Assembly: GCA_001599815.1 (NCBI GenBank)
Contig: BCIA01000004.1
Span: 5,606,082 to 5,670,081, forward strand
DNA length: 64,000 nt
Direction: 5' to 3'
DNA from: Furcasterigmium furcatum
Lineage: Eukaryota; Ascomycota; Sordariomycetes; Glomerellales; Plectosphaerellaceae
This document shows positions 52,080 to 61,695 of this stretch, in pieces. Under the pieces are notes generated by a model that was given only the letters and a program-made list of their open reading frames with translations, made no database searches and was not told the DNA's origin. Numbering within the stretch: the stretch's first letter is position 1; each line of letters starts with the position of its first letter. Both the position numbers and the translations under genes were made by a program.

Positions 52080-52689
52080 ATGGATCCTCTCGGCCAGCAC
52101 ATCTCCGAGAGCAAGTACGTGACCCTCGTGTCCGGCGACGGCTTCGAGTTCGTCGTCCTGCGCGAGTCAGTCATGATCTCGCCAGCCATCAAGGGCATGT
52201 TGGATCCCCGGAGCCAGTTCAAGGAGGCCATCGACGGCCGATGCGTTTTCTCAGAAATCAGGTAGGCCCTTCTCACGGTGCTACGCTGTCTTCACTTCCG
52301 GCACACCTCTGCTGCATGATGAATACAGAGTATTTGCTGTTTAAGCGACAGAACATCACCACTCGGTGTTTGGGCTGGATGAATGTCTCCCTACACTTGA
52401 TCTGACCCTGCAGCTTCCCACTGAGCCTCCCAATGCATCGTGGCCTCGGGACTCTGACTGACATGCTGCAGCGGCGTTGTGCTCGAGAAGATCTGCGAGT
52501 ACTTCCAGTACTGGTACAGGTACCGTGAGCGCGAGGATGTTCCTGACATGGAGATCCCCGTCGAGCTGTGCCTCGAGTTGCTTGTTGCAGCAGACTACCT
52601 GGGTCTCGACAGTCCGTCACCCCTTGCTACGCAAGCCCCCCTACCAAACTAACACGCCCACAGAACAAAGTGTCGGTGGTGTCGCGTGA
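52080..52689 (+). CDS. Elongin C (SKP1/BTB-POZ fold)
   Basis: Exons 52080..52261, 52472..52611 and 52664..52689 give 115 residues. The first intron (210 bases) is GTAGGC..CAG and joins VFSEIS to GVVLEKICEYFQYWYRYR. The fold landmarks are YVTLVSGDGFEFVVLRESVMISPAIKGML and ELCLELLVAADYLGL. The protein is the adaptor of cullin-elongin ubiquitin ligases and of the elongin elongation complex. The last intron has a weak donor (GTCCGT) but a textbook CTAAC branch site and CAG acceptor; splicing gives the ending DKQSVGGVA. If the intron is retained, the frame reads on to a nearby TAA with the ending DSPSPLATQAPLPN. Either end lies outside the fold. Function firm, C-terminus uncertain. Confidence 0.9.
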
Positions 52690-53101
52690 CCAAGCCATGA
52701 TCTTTTCTACGGAGTCAACGACGAGTTTGATTATTTCGGCGTCTGGCGAGCATTGCACTGGGTGCATCATGACAGGGCCCAGGGGCGGGCGAAGACACGA
52801 TACCACGGATACTTGCTTACAATCTGATGAGCCACAGGGCTCCTGATTTCTTTTCTTTCCCTTCTTTTTCGCATCATCGTGACCAACCCATCTCAGCATA
52901 TGCGTTCGACTCTTCATCTCCTCCGTGGGTCGAACGTCTATTAGATTTGGAAGATCAACTACCCGCTTACTTTGCACCGTCTCAAGCTCCTCCGTGGAGA
53001 CGTCTGCTCTTTTGCTGGTGGGCCACATTTCCCGCATGCATACATCTTTTTACTGCACCGCCTAGAGTCCAAGTTGATCATCGTGTTCCCTGTGACATCC
53101 C
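52690..53101. other. Intergenic 412 bases, 3' flanks of convergent genes
   Basis: No gene seen. A T-rich stretch lies near 52850. Confidence 0.5.
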
Positions 53102-54879
53102 TCAGTGAAACCTCCCGCGCCCTCTCCCCCTGCCCCTCCCGCCACGTCCGCGATGCCCTCCCCGGCCACCTCCTCTATGACCCCCTCGGAACCCAGAGCT
53201 GGGCGGCGGCCCCGCCGCCTTCCTCGCCATCCTATCCTCCTCGCTCGCGTCCCATGGGTTTTCCAGCCCGAGTAGCGCACAGAAGGCCGCTGTCTGGGGA
53301 CTTGTGTACTCGAACGGCTGGTCCGGCACGCCGCGCCAGTTAAGACTCTCGTCGTGCGGCGGCGCCGTCTGCACAAAGTCGGACGGCACGTCGAGCTCGC
53401 CTTTTGCGACGACGTGCTCATCGACCCAGGCGCGCTCCGCGTCGATGAGGGGCGAGTAGTGCGCCTCGCCGAGGTCCGGGGGTGTCTGGGCGTTGCGATC
53501 GCCGAACGTGAGGTTGGAGTGAAAGACGCGGGTAATTGCGAGCCATTCGGGGTCGTATTGGAGCTGGAAGCGGCCCGGATGCTGGGGCTTCGCGGTCTCC
53601 GTCTCTGTGGTGGAAGGGGAGTCGGTGTAGGGGTTGATCTCGAGGAGTTGGAGGAAGTTACGCTTAGGTAGGCATTTGTCGAGGGCGAGGAACCTGACTT
53701 GCTTGTTTGTAATGCCTGGTGGTACAGGCTGGCCGGGTGTTGTCTTTGGTTTGGGGGGTTGCTTTGCGAATGAGGCTGGAAGCTGTGCTCGAAGTTCTTC
53801 TGAGACTGATGTCTGCTGTTCGGGCTCTTTGGTAGCTTCGGCTGCCTCGGCAGCAGGCTTGCTTGTATCCACTTCATCGTCATCTAGGTCGAGATCGATC
53901 TCATCAGGGTTTGCTGCTTTCTGGTCAGCCGCCGCCGGTGGAGCGGCGACATCGTCGTCGTCCAGGTCGATCTCTTCGGGATTCGCTGCAGGAGGAGGAG
54001 CAGCAACTGGCACGTCTCCCGTCTGCTCAACGGGCTGCGCTCTGGTACCGTCGCCAGCCTTCCCATCATCCAGATCATACCTCTTTAGTGCCGAGAACTT
54101 GCAGTGTAGATGCGCCGAGAACCAGTACGGCGGCCTCAGCCGATCCAGCACGTACTCGGCTGCGACATTTCCCAGCGTGCCGTCCATCGACTCCCGCTCG
54201 AAATCCGGCTTCATCCGCCAGAGTTTCTTCTGGTCACCCCATTTCTCCACCGCGCGCGGCCAGTCATGGCTCAGCCCAACGTCGACCTGCGTACGCAGCT
54301 GGAGCAGCTTGCGGACATCGATCTCCCGCACGTGGTAGAAACTCTTGACGTCGTCCTGGCCGAACGGCAGCCGCTCGTGGTGCGGCTTGCGATAGTCGAA
54401 GCCCTTCCAGATACCGCTCATGCCGGCAATTCTCAGCGGTCCGAGGCGCAGGACGTTGGCGGCACCGAGATAGTAGATGTTCGGGGCGACCCAGCCGCCG
54501 TAGAACAGCTCGTAGAGATGGGAGGCGGCCTCATGGTTGCCGGCGGTGAAGAGAGTGAGGTACGGGGCCGTGCGGGCGCCCGAGTAGTATTCCCAGAAAT
54601 CTCCCATCTCGCGGTACTTGACAGGGACGGACATGACGTTGAGGTCGGCGGCGTTGCGGACGGCCTGGAAGTCGCCGCCGATGATGAGGACGTCGACTCC
54701 GTCCCAGCCGCGGGCTTTGCAGGATTCGGCGACGGCGGCGTAGATGGCGTTGAGGGTTCCGTGGCCCTGGAAGAGGTTAGAAGGATTCCATGAGATGCTT
54801 CAGGGGATGTTAGTTGAGAACTCACGCAGCCTTCGACGGCGACGCGGACGCCTTGGGTCTCGAATGTCTCTGAGGTCAT
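53102..54879 (-). CDS. DBR1: RNA lariat debranching enzyme
   Basis: Exons 54879..54826 and 54766..53102, with a GTGAGT..CAG intron in phase 0, give 572 residues. The metallophosphoesterase core reads VRVAVEGCGHGTLNAIY, DVLIIGGDFQAVRNAADL, LTLFTAGNHEAA, GMSGIWKGFDYRK and LSHDWPRAVEKWGD, then WFSAHLHCKF, covering the metal ligands. The first motif carries Cys in place of the Asp used by generic phosphoesterases, which is normal for Dbr1. An acidic Ala/Pro-rich linker (about 245-305) contains a duplicated ANPEEIDLDDDD / ANPDEIDLDLDD unit. The Dbr1 C-terminal domain follows (KQVRFLALDKCLPKRNFLQLLEI). The protein ends in an RGG-type tail (GGHRGRGGRGRGRGRG). It opens 2'-5' branches of excised introns in the nucleus. 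Confidence 0.95.
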
Positions 54880-55393
54880 GATGTTTGTGGTTTTGTCTTG
54901 TCTCGCCCGGTTGGGCTTTCAATTGGAATGAATGAAGAGCCGCCAGAGCATTGCACTGCGGATCTGCCGAGAGCGCTGGGGTTTGGTTGTCTGTGGCGGA
55001 TCTAAGATGCTGTCGTTGTTCGAAGTTGGTTGCTGAGAATGGGGTTGAAGTGTGGCAGGAATGAGTTTTAGGTTGGGTGAATGGAGTATTGTCGCTGTCC
55101 GCAGCATCGTTGTCACAGTGGATTCCGCCACTCACTTGGGTGCCCCTTCTACTACGTAGGTACTGTAGGGAGCACCCCTGAGCTGCCCGATTAACCCATT
55201 CTCACCGGAATGGAATTATTTGAATGATGCGTTGAGAAACCCAATAAAATGCTTCTTTCTTGAGTATTTTACATTCATTTAGTACAATCGAGAAAGCGCC
55301 TCCCAAAGAGATACGCATCTCATCTATGACAAGTAGAGAGTGTGTCCTGAACGCCGCCCTCACCAACCACCGCCCGCCTGATTTCCTTCTCTA
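54880..55393. other. Intergenic 514 bases
   Basis: This is the promoter of DBR1 and the 3' flank of the hydrolase gene. No gene seen. Confidence 0.5.
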
Positions 55394-56497
55394 TCACAGC
55401 TGCCGGTAGAATTCCAACAGCTTCTTCGCGCCAATCTCCCAAGTCACATCATTCTGCAAGTGATGCGCCGCCTCCGGCACCCACGTCAGCCTCACGCCCC
55501 TGCCCACGTTGTCCTGACCGCCCTCGCCCTCCAGCGTCGCCACCTCCTCGACTTTGGCGTCCAGCTTCTTCCCCTCGACCAGCGTGGTAAAGGCGCCCCT
55601 GTACGTGTCCGCCATCTTTTCCATGATATCCCGCGTCATCATCTTATCCGCGGTTCCTGTCATCACCATCAGCCTCTCGCCGCCGCTGCCCCAGCCCGAG
55701 ATGGAGCTGACGATGCTCTCAGCCTTGGTGAAGGACCTCATCATGCTGAACGGCCAGAGGAAGCTCTCGTAGCGATTTGAACGGTCCCGGAACTCGAGCA
55801 GCTTGGCCTCCGGGTACGCCTCGCTGAAGAAGGCCTGGCGGATGAGGAAGGGGTGAGAGAGCGGCGAGTTGGGATGGTATCCGTGGAGGATCATGCGGAT
55901 GGAGAACCAGGGGTCGAATCTCGCCCAGTTCCGGTAGACGCCCATCCTGGCACGGTTTAGTAATTACACTGACAAGTCTGTGGGAGACAAAACTCACGAT
56001 CCGAAGCCGGGTACTGCGCCGAGAAGCGCGAGGCCCTTGACTTGGGCCTGCTTGGCCGATAAGATGCCCTGGCTGATACCGCCGCCACTGGAGTGCCCGA
56101 CCAGGAGAGCCTCGCTGCCCTGGCGCTCCTGCACCCATTGGAGAGCGGCCAAGGCGTCATTGGCGAGGCTCTGCCTCGACGTGCCGAAGACCATCTTGAG
56201 ATAGGAGGGGTGCCAGCTGTTGCCGTGGCCTCGTAGGGAGACGGCGTAGGCCGGGACATCGTGCTTGGCCAGATATTGGAGATACTCCGTCCAGACCCAG
56301 GCACTACCCATGCCGCCATGGATGAAGAAGATGGGCGTCTGGTTCCTGGACGTGTCGGAGGGCTGGTTGGCGAGGACCTCTATCTTGCCCGACGGTGTCT
56401 CAATGAAATGTCTCTGGATGCCAGCCGGGGCTGGAGGCACCTCCTCCACGGGGCGCGTCCAGTAGAGCCATTTGTATGTGAGGTAGAAGTTGACCAT
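55394..56497 (-). CDS. Alpha/beta hydrolase
   Basis: Exons 56497..55998 and 55946..55394, with a GTGAGT..CAG intron, give 350 residues. The canonical fold is complete: oxyanion-hole HGG at 60-62 (FFIHGGMGSAWVW), AVSLRGHGNSW, nucleophile elbow GHSSGGG with Ser136, an acid in the ERLMVMTGTADKMM strand region (about 260-275) and the catalytic His in WVPEAAHHLQNDVTW (about 335). A cap domain of about 80 residues follows the junction. The N-terminus (FYLTYKWLYWTRP) is hydrophobic and may tether the protein to a membrane, though no cleavable signal is evident. The substrate is unknown; relatives include esterases, lipases and epoxide hydrolases. Confidence 0.92.
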
Positions 56498-57519
56498 GGT
56501 GGTTGGCGAAGTGTGCTTGCAAGGGCTGAAGGGGGTGAAGAAGCAAGGCCGAATACCCTAGGGTGGTGAATGAAATGTACCTAGTTCTCTGTGGTAAGGT
56601 AGCCAGTGGAATAGATCAGGACTCTTCTGTTCGAGGCCAGCGGCAGCCTGCCTTATATGTGAACCAGGGCATGAGGTGTCTTGTGACAGCTGAAGCTTGC
56701 TTTCAGCACTGGGCAGCCCAAAGCTTGAAGCTGGACCGTCTAATTCAGGCGCTAAGACAGCCCCAAAGCAGCCTTCCGATTCCTCTTCGTCGTTCACAGG
56801 ACGACAAGCACAGCAAGGTCGGCCAGTCCCGGGACGCCCCCTCGGACAGAAAAGAGTCATCACGGCCGGGTATATCCAGTTTTGGAGCCAGTCGTTTCAA
56901 TTGTTGATGGAACAGGTCACCAGACCTTCATGCCGGAGACATTTGTGCAGGAATGCCGTTGCCATCCCTGTTGTCGGTGTCGGGGATCATCGACGCAAAT
57001 AAGATTCGGAGGCGCCGACCGGCCTACACTGCATGGCGTCGCCTACGAAATCACCGGGAGACTGGCGGTGGGAGAGCTCTTCACGAGGTGTTGCCCTTTC
57101 ATGTTCGGAGAGAGGCGAAAACCCACTGGTGGGTGCGCTGGGATTCCCTGGGGCCTGTAGACCCTAGGCCAATTGATTCCCCAGTTCAGCGCCAATGGAA
57201 CCTCGGAAATTGAGGCGATCAAGATATGCTTCGAGCAATGACGATGAGCTCTGGTTTTTTTATGGAATCGAAGTTGTTGAAGCATCCTCCCATGGATCCA
57301 AAGTACTTCTGGGGAGAGGGGCCTAATAAGGAGGATGAGTGTGCCAGCGGACTGGAGGTCGTTGCGCTAACGCCTTGAGGGCCTTATCTTATCAGCGCCC
57401 CAGATCCGAAGATTTTCCCAAAGCTAAGGTAGTACTAACCATCGCAGCCTGTCGCATCTAGCATCAAACACAACCCTCGAAATCACGACCTCGCGACGCC
57501 AGCAGCCACACTGCCCATC
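56498..57519. other. Divergent promoter region, 1 kb
   Basis: This lies between the hydrolase and SmF. Frames of about 100 codons occur but are featureless. No gene called. Confidence 0.5.
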
Positions 57520-58029
57520 ATGAGCGTACGTCCCAACCAATCCACCCCCCGAATCCTCCACCGTTGTCGCGCGCAGGCTCTTGTTCATCCGCTGACTTCC
57601 CTCCCAGGCCGCACCCGTCAACCCGAGGCCCTTCCTCCAAGACCTGTACGTCTCCCCCTCGACCAACCTCACGTGCAGGATTCCCCCACGTATACCAGTC
57701 TCGACTGACATCACCACCCCGCGCAGCGTTAACCAGGAGGTCATCATCCGCCTGAAGTGGGGCGAGACTGAGTACAAGGGCAGACTCGTCAGTATCGACA
57801 GCTACATGAACATCCAGCTCAGCGGCGCCGAGGAGTACATCGACCAGAAGATGACTGGCGCCCTGGGCCAGGTCCTGATCCGGTACGTTGGTTGCTGGCA
57901 TCCGCGACTTGCGCGAACGGGCTGGACTGGAGAGCTGACACGCACGCGTCCGTCTATAGGTGTAACAACGTCCTCCACATCCGCGCGGCGGGACAAGGCG
58001 CGAACGGCGACGTCAAGATGGAGGGCTGA
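57520..58029 (+). CDS. Small nuclear ribonucleoprotein F (SmF)
   Basis: Four exons: 57520..57525 (only ATG AGC), 57608..57645, 57727..57882 and 57960..58029, giving 89 residues. All introns have GTACGT donors and AG acceptors; frames close exactly. The result reads PVNPRPFLQDLVNQEVIIRLKWGETEYKG, then LVSIDSYMNIQLSGAEEYI (Sm1) and GQVLIRCNNVLHIRAA (Sm2), with the RNA-contacting Asn residues in place. SmF is part of the heptameric Sm ring on U1, U2, U4 and U5 snRNAs. The tail is short (GQGANGDVKMEG). The six-base first exon makes the gene hard to see for automatic gene finders. Confidence 0.95.
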
Positions 58030-58368
58030 AAGGCCAACGAGCTTGCGAACAGGCGACGGAGAATCACACCGGGGGCGAAAGAACAGCGCCAAACCGACGG
58101 ACGGGGCGCGACGTGCCGCCGAGGTAGACGATGCACCATATCCCGGAGGAGCAAGGCACCAAACACCAAGGGAACGGCGTTACGGCGGGTCATTGATTGC
58201 ACGGAGGCCCGGTTCACGGGAGAAAAGCAGGGAAAGAGGCAAGAAAAAGAAGGCGTCATCAAACCCGCTGTCATCATCACGGCTAGATACCCTAACCCCC
58301 TATTTTTTGCGCACATATAAAGCAGCGCGGCTCAATCTCCTCCATTTCTGGTCCCTGCAACGTCTCGC
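58030..58368. other. Intergenic 339 bases, 3' flanks of convergent genes
   Basis: No gene seen; one plus-strand frame is an extension of an SmF shadow frame. Confidence 0.5.
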
Positions 58369-60863
58369 CTACATCAGACAGGCGATCTTGCGGCTGCTGC
58401 ACATCTCTGATGATCCCACCTTGATGCGCTGTGCCTCGCCCACCCAGGTGTACGCCTCGACGAGCCACTCGTACCACACCTTGGAGTCGTCCGTCTGGCG
58501 CCACATGCTGACCTCGAGCTCAGTGTCCGCGGGGTAGTACAGGGGTTGCTAATGATACACGTCAGTGACACACTCGGGGTGCAGAGATATTTGTAGGCCC
58601 ACTCACCTTGATGGGGAAGAAGATGGGGAACCAAGAAATCATGTCCTTGCTCTTCTTGTCGATCAGCTCGGGGTGCGTGCTGATCTCGACCTTCTCCTTG
58701 TTGCCCAGTCGAGGAGCATAGAGAACGGACTCGAAGTAGCCAGCCAGGCCGTGGATGACGCCCCTCGTGCGGCAAACGAACGTCAGATGGCAGAATCGCG
58801 CGTTGTGGTCGTTTGCGCCGGCCGCTCCCGCCATGCTGCCGCCGACTCCACCCATGACGCCTCCGGAGCGCCGTGCCTCGATGAGCTTGAGCGTAGCTTC
58901 AGGGATGGGGTGCTCGAACTCCCATGCTTGCTGGAATCTCGGGTGACCAGGCACGCGCTCGGCCGCTGCAAAGTCGATGGCGAACAACCTCACAACCCAA
59001 GGAATCTCGAACGCCTGGGGGTCCGTGGAAACCCGGCTGAGGAGCTCGGCATGAATGCGCGGTGTCGCGATGGGGCTCATATGAGCGGTGTATGATTCCG
59101 GGATAGAGATGCCATGGGGCGCCAGAACATGCTGCACGCCGTCAAGGCATTCCGGGGACAGCTCATTGTCACCAAACGAGCCCAGGAGCTCGGAGACGAT
59201 AATGTCGACCTTGCCGTACACAGGGTTGTTGTCGGGGGTCCCCGAGAGGAGAGGGCCCTTCCAGGCCCGCATGTCTGTCTTGACGACGGTCACCTGGCCG
59301 TTCCAAATGAGTTCATTTTGACGGAGAAGGTAGACGTAGGCGTTGGGGTTCTTCTCGACAGCCCACACTTTGACAGGCACACCGGTGTCGGCGCTGGCAT
59401 TGAGAGCCCGTGTCACAAGGGGTCCACGGCCTGAGCCGGTGACCGCGATCACCACGGCGCCGTCATCCGAGGAGCAGGACCTTCCAACATCCTTCCACTC
59501 GGCCAAAGCCTCAGCGATGGCATTCTCGTACTGGATGTACTTGACAGGATCTCCCTCGAAAACCTCATACGTCGCCGACTCGAGGTTATCAGACAGCGGT
59601 TGCAGAGGAGACTGCAGCCAGTCCTGGAAGCTAGTGAGCGTCGACCGCTCAAGATCCGACAAGGGAGGCTGCTGGTGCTCGAGCCACTTGAGGTATTCGA
59701 AATGGTCGGTGAAAGGCTTCATCGAGTTTTGCGTCTTCTCCGCAGAGGCTTGGGCGGCCTCGGCCAACGAGGGGAAATCCGAGCCGGGACCAGCATCAAG
59801 CCGGGGGCTCACATCCAGTGCCTTTGCATCCGGTCCGACATCGCAGAGTAGCAGCCACGGTGCATTCTTGAGGCGCATGTACTCGAAGAGGAGCTCTTGG
59901 TGAGTACGGGGCAAGGCAGGGTAGCCACTGTTGTTCTTTTGCAGCGCCTGGGGTCCAAGAGTGAGGCAGTGGAGAGGCTCGGCAAACCACTTCTCCTGAA
60001 CTTCGCGCTCGGGCAGCCTCTTGGGCATACGAAGTGCTGCACAATGTCAGCAGAGCTCATGCGCCTCGACTATGGGTGCACCTTACCGACATACAACCTC
60101 AGGTTGTAGTTACAGATGGTCCGGATAACGTGCCAAGAGTCCCATGCGCTGTAGATATCAATCTCTGCACTGCCCTGGGTCTGGGCTTCGCCGTCGTCAA
60201 GGACGCTCGAGAGCGTCTGGACGCTTTCCTCCAGACCAGGCTCGCGGTACATGGGCATGTGGACGATGAAGTTGAGTCGCCCGCCAATAGTCAGAGCCTC
60301 CTGCACCGCGCGGCCAAACTGCGCAAGGCCCTTGTTGCCTCCGTTCTTGGAACCATCCTTGCGGGGTCCGGGAATGACGATGCTGCGCACGCCGCAGAAG
60401 TTGGCGTAAGCGACTTCGAGATTCAAGACTTGGCGGGAAATGTTGGAAACAATCGGGTTCGTGGAGGCGAGGTCAATCCAGGGGCTGGTGTATGCGATGT
60501 ACGTGTTAACGACGGCGCTGGGGAAAAGAGAGGTGTCTGCAGGGCTCAGGGCTGGGACGATGGGATCAGCCAGTGACTCCCCTCTACCCTCAGCCTCCTT
60601 GAGCTCAGAAAGATGAGCCTTGGTGAGCTCGGCAACTCTGGCGCGGAACTGGTGGTTCGTGATTGGAGCGGTCACGAAGCTGACCTAGGGGGTGGTCAGT
60701 CGATTTCAGTAGAAGAAAAGATGCCCGTCACTCTTACACCAGCATTCAGGAGCTGGCCGTATTGGATCTCGGTCAGAGGCTCCTCTCTGTTGGAGTCATG
60801 TTGTCCGATGTGGAATGTAGGCCGCATGGCGCTGCCGCCGTAGCCGTAGCCGTCGCTGGACAT
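58369..60863 (-). CDS. Type II protein arginine methyltransferase PRMT5/Skb1
   Basis: Exons 60863..60738, 60684..60087, 60036..58607 and 58548..58369 on the minus strand give 777 residues. Introns are GTAAGA..TAG, GTAAGG..CAG and GTGAGT..TAG. The N-terminal TIM-barrel domain (about 20-270) is followed by the Rossmann methyltransferase core: VIAVTGSGRGPLV (SAM motif I), VWAVEKNPNA, VTVVKTDMRAW and the double-Glu loop SELLGSFGDNELSPE. The beta-barrel C-terminal domain ends DTELEVSMWRQTDDSKVWYEW. It makes symmetric dimethylarginine on Sm proteins, histones and signalling proteins, and in yeasts also acts in morphogenesis. It lies tail to tail with SmF, a member of the Sm ring family it modifies. 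The Gly-rich insert MGGVGGSMAGAAG is variable. Confidence 0.96.
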
Positions 60864-61695
60864 TTCGTGGCGAAGATCGGTCTGCACGAGTCTTGAAGCT
60901 TCGGGGGGAAGACTGAGAATGAAGAGTGATCGGCGTTTTGAGGTCAGAGGCCGGCCCTATACCGAACTCGCGGGGGTATGATGCAGTATTCTCTCAACAC
61001 CGCATTCCGGGGGGTCAGAAAGTCGGAAGTCGGGCTTTGAACTCGGGACTGGAATCGAAATTTATGATTCCAAGTCTCTGCCCCTCACAAGATGCTTCAA
61101 TCTCAGTTAAGGTGGTGGTGCAGCTTAAAACTTGGGGTGAGCATTGAGAAATTCCAGAAAAATCAATGGTGCAGTTGCGCGATTGGCTGCTGAGCTTCAG
61201 GGACCCTGAACGGCTCCAGGGGTCGCCGCTGCTAGCGCAACTCGCTTAGATGCAGGGGCCTCGATAGATACATGCGACTTTCCGGCCGTTCTGGTCGGCT
61301 CGTCTCTGGAAGAAGAGCACGTCCGTCGTCAAAGGAAGACAAACCTTTCTAAGATTATGTGAAATATCTCTTGCTCGCTGCTGGTTTTTCCATGCGAATA
61401 CACAAAACCGACTGCAGGAGGACTGAAAACGTGATGGCTGTTCTCTAAGCGCATGTGCTTGTAGATACCGCTTTATCGGATCAATCCTTATCAATGCGCT
61501 AATCGATTGGCCCGGCGCATCCCCTCCAAATTTTTTGTTTCGCCCTCCAAAGGCAGCACCGGTGGAAACCTCAACCCGCCGCCTCGTCGCAAGTCCAAGG
61601 TGTCACTCCTCCCTCCGTCACTACCGAATCATTGAGAGGGCCCCAGCATCCCAGACCAAGGACCCGATCCCGTTGAGACCCCGGTTCCAACGACG
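60864..61695. other. Divergent promoter region, 832 bases
   Basis: This lies between the PRMT5 and PRP43 starts. No gene or strong repeat seen. Confidence 0.5.
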
